A DNA stretch of 64,000 nt from Paragonimus skrjabini miyazakii (lineage: Eukaryota > Platyhelminthes > Trematoda > Plagiorchiida > Troglotrematidae). Below the pieces are notes generated by a model. That model was not told the DNA's origin, did no database searches, and saw only the letters and a list, made by a program, of their open reading frames with translations. The position numbers were made by a program, and so were the translations under genes. Of the stretch, positions 41,101 to 56,100 are shown piece after piece; position 1 is the first letter of the stretch, and each line of letters opens with the position of its first letter. Where the stretch lies: NCBI GenBank assembly GCA_014338405.1, contig JTDE01021156.1, forward strand, positions 1-64,000. Reading direction: 5' to 3'.

Positions 41101-44100
41101 GCCACAGCAGACATTTCTGTTTGCACTAGACTTAGGATGCTCCCTAACTTAATTATTAAAGACTACAATGCTTGATGGTTCGTCAGTGTGTTACCTCACT
41201 CTCTCCAAACAGATACATTGGATCACTTGCGGAAGGTCCCCTGCATCAGAAGGAAACTAACACTAGTGTCTGATTACAAGCAGATCCTACATCCTTACGA
41301 CGTCATTCGGTCACACTTCTCAGAACTGGTGGAATGTTTTGTTGATGTCGATAGTACTGCAGAATGTCAGCTTCTTTACAAGTTTGTTATAAAAATGACA
41401 CTTATCTCTTGTCGCCTGCCATAAATTAGGTACTTCCTCATAACCCTACAAGTCAAGTTACTGAGAATGATTTCTCCATTTTTCACTCATAGATTGTCAC
41501 AACACCAGTATAAAATGGGCTAATGAGGCAAAAGCCTCCAGCAGACTTTAGCAGTCGATAAAACTACTGGACAACTTCTTCGTGTTTGATTGCAAATAAC
41601 TTAACCGGCCATCATTTAACAAATCAAAGATAAACCATCTAGTCAATCCGAACCATTTGTTACACGTTAGTCCACCTACACTTCTAGTGTCAGGTATATC
41701 GGACTTAAAGAGAACAGTATCTCAGTGCATCGCTCAACATCGCCCAAAATCCCTCAATAATGGTACTGTCATATCCTTCAACATTCCAATTTTGGGGCGC
41801 CTCATAGAGAGTGGGCAGACGGTCAACTTTAAACAACCATTCTGCGTTTTCTTTTAAACACAATAAATATCTGGCATTAACCTCAGAAAAGCTCACATAT
41901 GCACCGCAGAATCAAGCACTATCCGCTCTCTGAAGTCAGATTTGTGTAGCCGAAGAATACATAAAGAAAATTCCACAGTTACCATAGCCATAGTTATGGT
42001 GAGAAACTCGTTCGGTACATAATATTTAGCCTTTTCTTCAAACCTCTTTTTTTTACTCTACTTGCCCGTGAAATTTAATGTCCACCTACTCGTTGACTGA
42101 TTTGCGTCATAACCATTTTATGTTTTCATGCAACTGCTTGTTGGTTTTCCTATATTCATGACTGACTGTGTGTACTGCGTCATCGTTGTACATTAATTTA
42201 CCGATTAGCATTCTTGTTGCGTCCACAGACACGAGGATCTGATCGACCAGTCGCAATCGTATGCGTCTTCTTATATATGCAAACGCCAGAAATGAATTAC
42301 CGAGAACAAAACTTTCTCGCGATTTGTGAGCTGTTAAATTTAGATTAATGAATAAATCAAGGCTTATTAAATTTAATGGTTGAAGAATGTTCCGTAATGA
42401 ACTACCAGGAGCTGTTTAACATAACAAAGATACTCTGATTGTCTATGTGACCTATGATCTCTTAATTAACTTCGGTTGATATATCTCGAACCAGTACTGA
42501 TGGGTCACGGTAAAAACGGCGCACACTATCACTTAACATAAGCCGACTTTCAAAATGTAGAAAGTATTCTTAAATTTGGTAGCAAGAGCGGCTGAGTGTC
42601 CTGTCATTCAAAATCAATTTTCTGTAGTAGAGCGATCCCGGGCATTAAGTCAATTTATATGCAGAAACAGTTTAACCGAAGCCTCCATTTTCATGTGATT
42701 CGTCTTTTGCCTTATTCAAACTTGTTTGCTTAGCTCAGTATGTTAAACTGTGGGTCACCTAGTACAGAGTTTAATGAAAAGCAGTTCAACCTCGTAAGTA
42801 AACTCAGAACAGGGGTATTCATGTTTTTGGCTTCACTCCAAGCTACGAAACGAAGTATGTCTTCATAGACGACTATTTGGGCACAAACGAACTCCATCTT
42901 TTTAACGACTACCACATAAAATGGAAATGAATAAGACTTCTGGGAAATTCCACACGTACTCAATAAAGGGATCGGTGTGACCTCCAATAAATTCGGTCAA
43001 AAATCGTCTGGTAGCATGATCCCAGCGTGTCAGTAGTACCTTCAGTATCAATCGCTGCGGGTAAGCGTTTCACAATCGCACTATTTCGGCATAATCCAAG
43101 AGTGTTTTTACTTTTTTTGGGTTCATGTTGTAGACATTGCATTATTAAAAGTGCACACGTTTTCAATTTGAATGACTTAAGCGAGGAAAGAGGATAGTTC
43201 ACTTATTACAAAATGTTGTGCCCAGGTTCTCAAACTTACGTTGATGAGTATGTAAAGAAAATAGAATAGAGTATTAAAATTTATTCCGCCGCGGGTATCG
43301 AATGCGACGGCGACTTGGGTAGAAAGTTATGGAACTCATGTATAAAGATGAAAAGGAGTGTGAAATAAAGTATACTGTTGGTTTCCTTGTGAATGATGCT
43401 CTACAATAAAACTAGTTTATTTCATACATTGCCTCTTTTTGACAACTAATCTGGTGTGAACAGATGATCACATTCAACTACCATTTGTGAGTAGGCAGGC
43501 GGAAACATGTAGTTAAGTATCAAAGTAGCCCGGGGTAGAATAAAAGAGGGAATACTGTAGTATGCTGCGACCAGAACTGGTGTTTATTGTGTGCATGAGA
43601 TTCGCACTGGCAACTGTGGCGTTATCGCAAACCGGCATTTATATTCGAGATGATGTTAAAGCGTATACCCCGCTGTCGATTTTCTGAATAAATTACCCTT
43701 ATGCCACTCACGTTCTTGGCCCACAAATGCCAATCATCGGACCAGTATTGAGACTGAAGCTACCGTGGTCCCATCCGTTCGATGTCTGAAGTTTCCTGGA
43801 AGGTGGTTGGTGTCAAGATTGACCAGCAGACTCTGGCGGCCCCCAAGATGTTCCTCAAGGGCGAGGTGTAAGCGGTGATACGGGCTGTGCGAAGGCACTC
43901 TGTGAAGCTCGAGGAAATTACTGCAGTGGGAAAGCTGGTAGACAGACTCGACAGGCCAGCTTACTGTCTGGCTTGGCTTGGAAAGCTATGCTCCGGTTTA
44001 GGTCGTTACCGGGGTAACGCCCTCCACAGCCTTGTTGGGGCTGGACAGAGGCTTGGAAAGCCATACACTTATAAATCAGCTTACAGAATCATGCCACCAG

Positions 44101-47100
44101 CAGTCCAAGAGTAGTCGAATATTATCCTCAGCGCAAGTTTGGTGACTGGAAGAATTCATCAAAATGACTGGTCAATTATTTACGGAAGTCTTTGGTAATT
44201 GACAAACTGAAATCTCAGGCAACATGCCTTTTGGCTGCAGGAGAACAAATTTACTGTTCGCCATGATTCTGGAAAAGAAACCCATATTTCTGACTTATCC
44301 CACTGGACGCAACGAAAGAACTTCACAAGAATCTCGTCGCAGTTGAAATATTCAACTTCAGAACTATTATACACGTGAACGAGCGATAGAGAGGATAAAT
44401 ACAACGATCCGCGAGACGATTAAGCAGCTGTTTTCAGGAAGACAACCTCTGGACAACGACGGACTTCCAAACATGTAAGCTGTCATAGTGCTTTGGACTG
44501 ATGTGCTGTTGGATAGGGCCGTGATCGTAATGCACCAACTGTGGGAGAAAATGTGATTACTGGTAGCACCGGCGAATTCGATAGGCACACTTCTAAAGAG
44601 ATTCCATTAACCATTTCATAAAGATATCGTCAAACATAAAAAATGATGATGCAAAGGTTTTGATGCCTGGGAATGGAAGATGACACCGACAATGATGTGC
44701 CAACAAATTCTGCTGCCGAAGAGCACTGACCAACTCAACATCATACTCAGTCAATCCCAGTGGGAAAAGTTGGAGAGTTACAGCCAGCTTTGGAGTGCTT
44801 CCTTATTATTGAAGCTTATTTATGGTTATGTTACTTTTGTTTCACTATTATTATTTAACTACTACTACTGTGCTGAGGCAAACCAAATGTTGTATGGAAA
44901 GTCTATTTTGAAACAGAGAAGTCACGTATGTTCGATATAGAAGCATTAGTGCAATACGTTACTCTTGTCCTCTACTCAACCCTTTGAATATATGTGAACT
45001 TGCTTGTTTGTAGATGAGACCCAAGTGTGAACAGTCACGGCTTCGGCTGGATTCAAAACAGCGAGAGAAACACCACGCCTCAATGCGGCAAGCGCTCCAC
45101 TAGCTGAGCTACGAAGCCACGGCAGCAGCTGAACAATTTCACATTATTTGTTTGTTTGAATTTATTTGAACTAACTTCAGATGTGTCTAAACAGTGACAA
45201 GTTTTCAATGCACATTAGAATGTTGTACAGTGTGAGTTGAAATGAAGTGGAGTTCGGATGACATCCACAAAACCCACAGAAATTCTGTGCATTGCCATCA
45301 GGATTTTAAATTCAACATCTGACATTAATTCCAACTGATTTAAGTATTGGTCCGAAGATAATCCATTCAGTCTAGTATATTCGAAAAAGCACAAAATACA
45401 CAGGTTTTCTTGTTCAAACTCATCAATGATGCATGCGTTATCTATGGCCGGTTGATCTGAAATTCTTTTCGTGCCTATGTGAAGCAACCTAATCAACCGA
45501 ATTGTCACGTGCAAGTGTTGTGATAAAATCAGACGGGTGGCAATCGGGTTCACTGAATTGTTTAATATAAGACGGTTTATCATAGTTACTAATGTTGGAC
45601 ACATTCAAATGCTAGAAGCGAATAATAACATCAAACTGTGAAATATACACTTAGTAAAGAACGGGGTAAATTTTTGGTGAGTGCCGTTATGGAAAGTATC
45701 GTTGGATGTGATTTTAATTCACTTGAAATTAGACGAAGCGTTCTTAAATCTTTATCAGGTAAAAATGACAAACAAACACTACGTCCAACTTTCAAATGTA
45801 ACCACGTCTCCGGAGCGTTTCTGTGCAATTTTAGAGTTGACTAAATATTCATTCGGTTTCAATCTTTCCTATAACGTTATATACGGAAGACTAATCCACA
45901 ATTATGAGTTCTGCCCGCTGTAATTTTATCTACAGTGATTTACAAATGAATTAGTGAGGGTTAAATGAACACATGATGGTAGTTTGCTTCTTTTTTTCAA
46001 TTCGGACTAACAGCGGTGATTTTAAACGGCTTGTAGGTCAGCTGTTTGGGATGGAAAATTACCCAACGGATAAACACTGCGGATAAAAGTTGTCTGCAAA
46101 ATTAGTGTTTTTAATGCTCTACCTGATTGAGCTTAATAAAAAGTCTGAGTAGTTTTATGCAATTAATTTACATCTTTTAGTTGTAACGTCTTTACAGTAA
46201 ATAAAGGAAGTGATGCATTTGGTAACTTGATAGATGAACTGTTAAGATGTTTACATGATATTCGACAATACTCTACTGCATGTCCACATGACTAAGATAC
46301 CCAGCTCACGTTTGTCATGTTCCAAGCCATAATTTGCTACATTGAATGCTACGTTGCAAAAACCAACAGATAACCAAGAACTTAGCAGATTCGAAAGACC
46401 AAATGCTTAATCTTTTGTGCGTGTGAAGCATGTGTTGAAGAAAACATAAAACCACCCATTTAGCAGGCCTGAACGATAGTGTTGTGGATATCTTGTTAAC
46501 AGTCGTTGCAAAATTTTGTACAGTCCAACACTTGCGTTCCGTTTAATAACACATTGCAAGAATTCAGAACTTATTAGAGAGTTAAGTCACAATGCATTCA
46601 TAACTGTGTCGTCAATTAAAACAATTATTTGACGCGATTTTTTAATTTGAATCCCAATGGCTACAAATGAGCGTGATTAGTCTACATTAACATGATTTGT
46701 TGGAAAATAACAAGGGATAAGTTATAACTTTCCGAGTTTTATTGTAAACTATGTTCTTCCTATAAATTAGTTGAAATGCAAAAATGAAATAATTCTTTCC
46801 CTCACACGGGACTGAGCTTACTGACACTGTCGATAATCCACTCTATGAAACAACTTGATAACTTGAATTTCTACTGGGTGCTAAACCTGATGAAAAAGGA
46901 ATCGACTTTCGTACCTACTACGTGATCGAATTTAAAGAATGTATACGTTTCACGATTACAACTAGAAGGTTGTTCCTTTCTGAAATAACGTATTTTTTCA
47001 GACCTTCAAATCGACTTGTTCAACGTATGCAGTTTTCCTGACAATTGCAATTTTAAAGGTAACAGATTAATGCAGTTAGTGATCTTATGTACATGAAGGT

Positions 47101-50100
47101 TCTCATTTATATGGTCTTCTGTATATAACCAAATAACAGTAGAATTCAATACACTACAACTTACAATCGGTTAATATCGTTTTGAATACAGTGATCAAAC
47201 ATTCAGAATGAATCGCTATCATACAGTTTTCTAAGATCAATCAATTAGAGTAAATTCACCGAAGTCAGCTTCTTAGGTGTGTGATAAGAATTATGGTTAT
47301 CTCGTCTCGTTTGATCAGAGTTTGAGTAAAATATTTGTTGTATAACCTGACCTGAACTTGTTGCAAATTGCGTGATTCATCTTGCACTGCAACTGTAGGA
47401 TGATAATCCGACAAAACTCTTTGTTCACTATCCCGGATTCCTTTAAAATCCTGAGCAGCTAGATAACCAAATGATTGTGTGGGCGGTGTGTTATCACTGG
47501 GCCGTTCTCTGTCTTTGCAAAATTGAACCTCCAACTCTTCGGCTCGTTGTTCTGTGTTCGCCTTTTCTTTCTGTTTGAAATGCACAGTTAAAATCATTGG
47601 TCATGTAATAAATGCCAAATATAATTTCAGAAAATTAGGAAGCAAATAAAATTTATCTGAAGGTTCCTGCTGGCAAACGGGCATTATTCTAACAAACTAC
47701 CAATGAAATAATATTTGTTGGTAATAATAATGTATTTAAAAAAATTCATTTACGAAATAAGAAGCTAACAAATTATTGATTTTTGACACGGCATTCTCGA
47801 CGATGGTTTGACATATTTTTGGATCTTAAAACAACTAGAGACCAAAAATCGCCTAAACTATATTAATGTAAAAAGAGCTGACTGAATCATTTAAGTCTAT
47901 GGCCAGTTCGTGACAGTGATGTGTCTTGCAACAAGGCTCAATCAACGTGGACTTGGTGTTCGGATTTTTGAACCAGGCATGTCAATAACTGCCTTGGCAA
48001 ATGTGAGAAATACTTCAATTTACTCATAATCACTCCTTACTCTAAAAAATATGAGTAAATACCATATACGCTTAAATGATTTTCTATCGAAAATAAGCTC
48101 CGCAACATTCTGAAATTAGCTTATTAAAAGTACACCGTAGCAGTGTGAAGATTCCAAGTGAGAAGAGAAAAAAGCGCGCTAAAAATAATCTTCTAGCCAT
48201 TGCTCACAGTTTGTTACCACGTAGCCAGACTTGAACCCAACACTTTGCAGTGGCGTTTATTAACTGAGATCCAATTCACACATATTAATTATAACTACAG
48301 GCAACCTCAATTGACAATCTATCCTAACATACTGTAGTACACAACTCACTTGAATCAAGTTTATCTCCTTGTTTATAGCATCTAGTTGTGTTTGTATCAT
48401 GTAGGCCAATGACTCAGCGTTTGTTTGAGCATCCGTTTCTAGTTGACACAGTCCATGTTCATCAATTTGACTCTGTTGGTCGTTCAGGAGTTTGGCCAAC
48501 TGTTCTAGCTGAATGTTCTGCTGAGTTTCGTGTGATGGTTGATTAGCCGCGCAGGAATCAATATAACCTGGACCAAGAAGGAGGTTTCGTATCCCATCCG
48601 ACACTGAACTGTCCAGCTGGTCCACATCGAGATTCGTGGAGGCCAACACTGAAGGGTCCCCGATCATGTAGTTTGGGCTGTACGTAAGAGACTAAAATGG
48701 ACAAAATAAGTAACAGCTGGCGCTCAAAAATGCAGCCTTCTTGACCACACTCCATATTTCATAAGACACACCGGGAGGGATGATGGTTAGATTCAAACGT
48801 AATCTCTCAGAACGTGCATCTGTATATGACTTAACTCAGAACTCAATTGTTGGGGCATACTGGTCTTTTCGGTGATTCAAGCCTCGATAAAGCCCAGAAT
48901 GTTCACCGATTTGTCCGTTTTAAGTCCTCTTATTGTCTAAGTCAAGTTACATTTCGTTCACATTTTCACAAGTTAACGAGGACAAGACTAATGTGCCCTA
49001 GCGCTTGGTTTGGCTTTTTGAACTCCGCAACTTCAGTAGGCATACGATCATCATTTCATTTGTGGGGATGATCCAGTTGCAATACATTAGTTAGAGAAAC
49101 GTGCGACCAGTTATAAAGTACTGTACCACGCTAACCATCAAAATGGCCTATCGTAACAACTGACCATTTTCACGGTACCGTCAGATGTCGCAGTCCAAAA
49201 TTGTCGTAACTTCAACCATGTGCCCGATTGAACGTGGTAATTCTTTCCAAGGATGCTTAAAAAAATATTCTGGGCGATATGAGTTACGTATTGGGGTACG
49301 TGTTGAAGAATGCACAAGTTGCGTTTCTGTTGATGCATAGCCGTTCACATCAAACTCACCGTTATTTAACATCAATTACGTATAAGGGGCAGAAAATCCC
49401 TCTGTCGACCCCACACAAGAAATAATAAACGAAGGCATGAACAGTAACTTATCACTCGTCTAGATTGTGTCCATGATGGATCAGGTATTTTGCAGGGAAG
49501 GGCTCATTCCTGACCGACTCGCGCGTCTCATCGCCTACCCAATACACGTTGATCACGGTCAAAGCATGTCTGTTTTCGATACACCTTTAATTGTGGCAAG
49601 CCAATAACGTATTTTCCGAATTGCCTGGCATATTATCCACTGAATGCTGTCAGACAAATTGATTACACATATCTTGGCAACTCGAAATTTTACCATGAAA
49701 GTGACTGACAGTGAACATTCACTAACAGGAAAAATGGATGCGCTCACATGTCTGTGGAACTATAAATCTTAACTTCCGTTAGCATTTTTAGTCATTTTAC
49801 TAATTTTGTACACTCTTACACCCACTTTGACTACACAACTTTTATTAGGATTGAATCACATCGTTTCAGATGAGTGTCTCAGATTACATTCAAAACTGAT
49901 GGGCTCTTTGAAACTTGTCTACTAGAAACATGTATTCTACTGGTAGACAAATAGTTTCCAGTTTGTTTAGTTCCATGATCATTATTTCTACCATACAACT
50001 TCAAAATTGTGCCAAAACTCAGACACGAATCCTTCCTTGTGTGTACAGTGGGCTGATCGGTGGTTAGTAATGGGACAAATCAGATGACCGATTAACTGCA

Positions 50101-53100
50101 TTCTTTATGCACTTTTCCGTTTGCCGCATGAATCCAGTGGACAGGGGATTGTTGTAGTTTCATGTTTTGTCTCCGAAGCTTATTGATTGAAAACATTTAG
50201 GCAATGTATTTGTGTCGGTCTGCTGTGTCATCATCATGCCGTTTTACAATAACATAAGATAGAATAATGAACCAAATAATCATTCCACATGAAAGATGTT
50301 CAAATGAATGGATCGGAAAATATAACATATCGGTAAGTGATAATGGATTTTTGAGTACCGAACATTTTTAATAATAGTACTGGTCTTATGAAAGTCTGAC
50401 ATCAAAATATTTGCAAAACAGGATCCACTGTCAATACTACAGCACTTACCACGTTCTTCGCTGTTGCTGGATAGTCTGCAGGTTGTCCAAACCAGGCAGA
50501 TGTAATAGCTTGTGACAAAATATTTGTGGCGTCCTGTGTGTTAGACGATGGTAATCCGATGGCTGCGAAAGATGAAAAAAATACTTTTCCTTTGAAAATG
50601 CTGTTTGTTTGTCAACCAACACCACAAGTAAAACTCCAGCTTAATAACTGCAAACAGAATATTAATACATACATTTCATTACAGAGGTTACTAGTCATTC
50701 GAAACAGCATTCCATCCATAAAATTCACACAGTTTAGCATGCGTTGCCAGAATGAATAGGACAACTTTGTACTCGTTCCACAGCTTGATATTTACAAAAC
50801 TAATTGACTGACTAGAGAATTAGTCTGTACTGGTTTTTCGATTGCTGCATCAGTTTATCTTAAAAATATGCCTCCATTTTAAATAGCAACAAAAACTTAT
50901 TTTGCAGAAAGTATGTGTAAATCACGTTTTAATGTTGATTTAGTTATTGATAACGTGCCGCGTGTTCAGTGAGTGTCAAAAGTTTCAAAATCAGGTTGCA
51001 AGTGCACACCGGGGTGGAACATACAGCGATTATGTTCACCATCTTATCTGTTTTCACCTATTTGGTTAAAAAATCTACGTGGACTTTGATAGTTCAATTT
51101 TGATATATGTGGGTGTGATGTGTACACGTCATTCTGTTTTGTTCTCACTGTATGGCCTACGTTGGATGGATGGATGAGGGTGTCCCAAAATACAATTTTC
51201 AGACGTCAGGCCTGGCTTTGCAACTAGGCAAGCAGCCTAGACGCCGGTTTCAATTCAGCCACTGTTCAGATTTCTCACAAATGAAACGCTTCATAATTAA
51301 GCTTACTGAGCTACACAATGAGGGTTTTGTAGCTACGACGATCAATTGATGGGATGATGAATGTCAATTTTTATCTGTTCCAGATAGTCCTGTCATAACA
51401 GTCCGTTTTCAGGACGATTTGGCTGACACCAAATACACAAGGGGGTAGGTCCGTAGCTGTATCCTAATGTTAACTTTCCAGACCTTTTCCATGTTATCGC
51501 AGCACGTTTGTTAGGGAACAAAAAATCTACCAACGAAGTTCATGTCGGTGGTTCACACTCCTCTAAAGAGCGAACATGACAGGTACGCCATAGAAGACTG
51601 CAGCCGTGGGTCAGAAACAAAATCCGGAGACCAAACCAAAGGGCTTACCCAACAGGCACGACATTTCACCCAGTCTGTCGCGTGAGGGCACAACACACAT
51701 CTGGAACCAGATTAGCTGGCTGTGAGCAGGGTGGGGGTGTATGCGCATTTCCAGTGTAGTCGCTCGGTTCCAACGGCTCAGTGCTTTGGTCACCACTGTC
51801 TACGATCGATAACACCCGGCTGTGAAGACGGGTCTCTGCAACCGTTTCAACACTTGAAAAGCAATGCTGGAGAACTGAGAACCAGTATGCGCTGGTGTGT
51901 ACAGATAGACAATGTAAAAATGCGATATTTCCCTAAATGATTGTGCAATCACGATAGTTTTTTCACCAAACGATAGATAATACGGAAGCCGCAGCCATCA
52001 CCGAAGCAGATTTACAAACCACTAAGAGACTGATCCAAACCTAACAATTTGTCCATAGAATATGAGGTACGCCACGCTGTGCTTTTAAATTTATTGCGCC
52101 AATTATAGATTCTGGGGTGACGTTTTGTAGCCATGATGTTAAAGCGATAAGCGTCGCTTGGCCTCATTCAGTTTTATGGCGTTGTTACTGAGCCGTGTCG
52201 CTCGACTTCCTGTCAACATGTTTTATTTGACCATTTCATCCATGTTATGAGGAAGGCAACTTGTTGTATGATCGAGGCCGGCGTGGACAGCTCCTTCAAA
52301 AACGTTGTCCAGATTGAGGTGTTTTATTCTCTGAAAACCTGCTTCGTCCTGAAGAACGACATATCTGTTTGGTTTGGGTCGATACAAAACATTCGCATCA
52401 TACGGGTTTTGGTTGGGCGATCACGAAATTGGATAACGTGATGATGCATGTGACAATTGATTGAACTGGGTGGTTAACGCGTAACTATGACTGATGATTG
52501 AACGCGCCACGCACTAAAACATCTACTGCGTAGAGGTCCACTACACACGAACCAAAACCCTATCTTGGTGAGACAATAATCCACAGCACGTTTTGTCAGA
52601 TTCCGTACTTAAATCACAGCTGTTATTGTCCACTAACAATACGAATCCGCCAATTATCGTTAGAAATTCGCTATTGACAGGTCGTCATTATCGTTATACA
52701 AAGATAAAAAGTAAACAAAACACTGGTACATAAACCGTAAATTCATAAGAGATATTCAAAACTCACGTGTCAAATTTTCAGCGGTGGTTACTGGGGAGAA
52801 CTGATGTCCGTGTTCCAAGTTATTCCCAACATTTTCGTCACATGAGCGTTCCAATTTGCTGGCTTTGACAAGTGCCATAATGGCTGCGTTTGCTGCCGAC
52901 GTAGTCATCTGGGCAGTGACCAGCTGTGCTTGGGTATGTCGAAGAGCAGCGGCTAGTTCGGATAACTGGCGATGCAACTGGTTCTTTTCTACCATGTTGA
53001 TCTCTCTTTCCGTAATAGTGGACTGTAGTTGACGACGAATTCTCTCAATTTCTTTATTCAACTCCTGTTTCTGTTTAAGAACGAGCATCTTCTCATGTAA

Positions 53101-56100
53101 GTGGTTTTGTAATCGCTCGTTTGATTCTCGAAGTAGTTGATCCACCTGGACGGTAACGAATCAGAACCAGATATTTTTTGATTTTCTTGCTCAATGCTTT
53201 TCAGTGTGTTATGGTTGCAACAACACTTCTATCATTTTCAACTGAAAATGTCAGCACAGTCAAATTTATCCTCAAAACGCGATCGACGTAAAGGTTTTTC
53301 AAATCACCGCTGACTTATACTTCCCTAATCATCTTTAGTTGGTAAAATGATTTACGCTCGTGATAAAAGACTTTGATCAATAATAATTTAATTGCAGTTA
53401 ACCACTAGGGGATATAATTGACGTAAATTTACTACGACTCTTGACCAATTGCAGCTTTTGAATTTCCAGCTTCATTCGAGAAAAAACACCGTACTTCAGT
53501 TTTGCTGCTCTTAGAACTAGTAGTAATGCATATCTGTGCAATGGACATGACTTCGACTCTGGTCAACCCCGTGTTAGCTATTGAGTCACTGATCTTACTC
53601 TAGACTCGACAGAAATATGTGAATGCTCAGCCACAGTAGGTTGTGATTAACGCTAAAATTGCTCGGTCGTCTCAAAAGGATACAGCAACCATCCTGGTAA
53701 TGCCAGTCAACTAATACACGATTAAGACTTCTATGTAAATGGAAAGCACAGAGCTCCCTGAAAGTGTTGAGCAATGTGTTGAATATTGCTATGTAATTGA
53801 GAATTCATCTGTCGTAACTCGAACATAAATCGAGAATGATCATTGGCTCGTCGAATACGTAGAATATTCAGTCGGCTTCTTTTGACTTTGGTTACAAATG
53901 TATTGATTCAACAAAATAACATCAGCCTAATATTTGTTAGTTTTGATGGCCCGGTAATTTGTCCCGGTTCCCAGATATACACACGTAATTCTAATAACCT
54001 GATAAAAATGAAATATAACAGCTGTCTACACTATTGACCACAAGCCACTGTCTCACATGCAGTACGTCTTCAGTATGTAATAGTGATCAGTCAGTTGTTT
54101 TCCTTTTGGTAGAAAACGTGATCAAATGCACGTTTCATCCTTGATTTGGATGCCAAACTGTTGCACTGGGCACAAGGAAGTATTGTGTTCATAACGTGGA
54201 AAACACTCAGCACCTGACTGAATGCAGACCAACAGTTGCAATGTATCAAATCAAAATGTTGACTATTGTTTCACAAATAGGATATATTAAGAGCTCAATA
54301 CGCAGCTTCAGTGATATCAGTTGTGTGAGTTACGTTCCTATAAATAAAAATACTCTTCTTGTTTCCAGCATGAGCCTAAATAAGATGACGTTCAGAAAAG
54401 CTTCCATTGGTTCATCAAAACAACGATAAAACCACACAGCTTAAATCAATCAGTTTTACAATGGAAGAAAATAAAGCTGAAATACTGAATTTGCCGGAAA
54501 CCTGTACGTTTAAGCTCTATCAGAACTGACCGTGCTTGATAACCTTGCTATGTGATCCTCATTCATTGACTCTCGCTCATGCGCTCGTGCCAATTCATGT
54601 CGTAGCTCGTTGAGCTCTTCATTCAACTCTTTCGTACGCTCCGCATATGCAGGGATATCTGAATCGGTTCTTGTCGACTTCCTCATGGAATTCACATGTT
54701 TTACGCTCACAACTGTTGACTTTGTAGTTTGTGAGGGGGATGTACTTGTTTCTTCTGAGCTTCGAGTGCCATCGCCATGACTTGTTAGTTCTTCTCTGTC
54801 AGTTTCCATATCAGAACTGTCTCTATTCTGAACCGGACTCCCATCAAATTCAGAGTTTTGTTCATTTACCAAATGACCGTCTTCACGCGATTCCTCATCC
54901 GTTGTGGCATCCAAAGTGGCCGAAAGAACGCGATAGTTGATAGAAGTGTTTTGTCGGGACTGAATCAGCTCGTCTTCCATAGTTTCCAAACGGGCGTACA
55001 ATGCTCGAGTCTTTTCTTCATACTGGCGTAATAAAATGGAAATAACTTAAGAAAATAAAAGTTATCAGAATAACTGTATTTGACCAATTAATACCTGTTA
55101 CGAGAAACAAGTTTGAACAGCATTTCACATTTTTCTTTTAACCCCTTTAATTTGAGCAAGATTTTTGGTCGACAAGGAATAATTGTCAATAAAAACCACG
55201 TCATAATTTTAAAATGTTTAATTGTGCGTTGAATCAGGATAAATGCAGCTTAATTACCCAACCAAAAGAACCAATTCGAAAGTTGAAGTGACAATTGCTA
55301 CGTGACCTTGAACTAGGCAGCTTGCTAGAAAAAGACAACCACAGAAAGGTGTTTAGATTTGATGTTCAAAAACAGTAGGATTAAATTTGAAACTTTTCAG
55401 ACCATTCGGTTGCTTGAAATTAGGATGACGACAGAAAAGATTTTAGTTACCGCCTGATCATTTTTACCCTCATAATGTATTTAGCTTGCCGCTGACGTCC
55501 AAAAACAACGTCAAATATTTTCAGTAAAGTTGTTATGGTCACCGTAAAACATGAGAAATTCATAATCATTCAAGCCGAACGAAAACAGACAAGAGCATCG
55601 TACTTAGGTGTTTTATGAAACGTGGTCGTTCAACCAACTACGTAATCTAAGCGTCAAATCACACCTTGGCTAGTGTGCGGCTCTCAACCAGAGTGATTTT
55701 TTCCCATGGCTCTGTTTGAACTCAGCATGTGCTTTCACCTAATATACCGATTCCATTACACTTTAGTAGAGAAAAACAAATTACCACCAGCAAATAGTCA
55801 ACCGTTTAACAAGATAAACCTTTGAGACTGTGAATCCAGAAATGTTCGCAACTATAATTCCTAGCAGAAAAATAACTTTTTCATTGTGAAACGAACCGTG
55901 ATTACAAGAAATCTGGCTTAGTGGATTAACTAATTCGGAATATCATTTCGTCATTGACTGTCCTTATTACTGATTGAGAAGAAGCTTGTCAACAAGTATA
56001 ACAGTTATCAAATTTACAAACTTTCCCTCTTCACAGGAGAATACACCATTATTCTTTTGTTACTCCTAGAAGATGTACTCCGGAATATTTGCCAGACTTT

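Larger units (their letters stand above)
40309..47351 (-). other. Liprin-alpha intron, 7.0 kb
   Basis: Contains a tRNA-like sequence (45039-45118), a GC-richer segment (about 43.75-44.1 kb) and an unassigned 129-codon frame (45215-45604). The rest is AT-rich with only short unassigned open stretches. Confidence 0.75.

Noticed and set aside
48215..48262. Minus-strand GGGTTCAAGTCTGG considered as a tRNA B box
   Set aside because: No matching A box upstream, and no stems.
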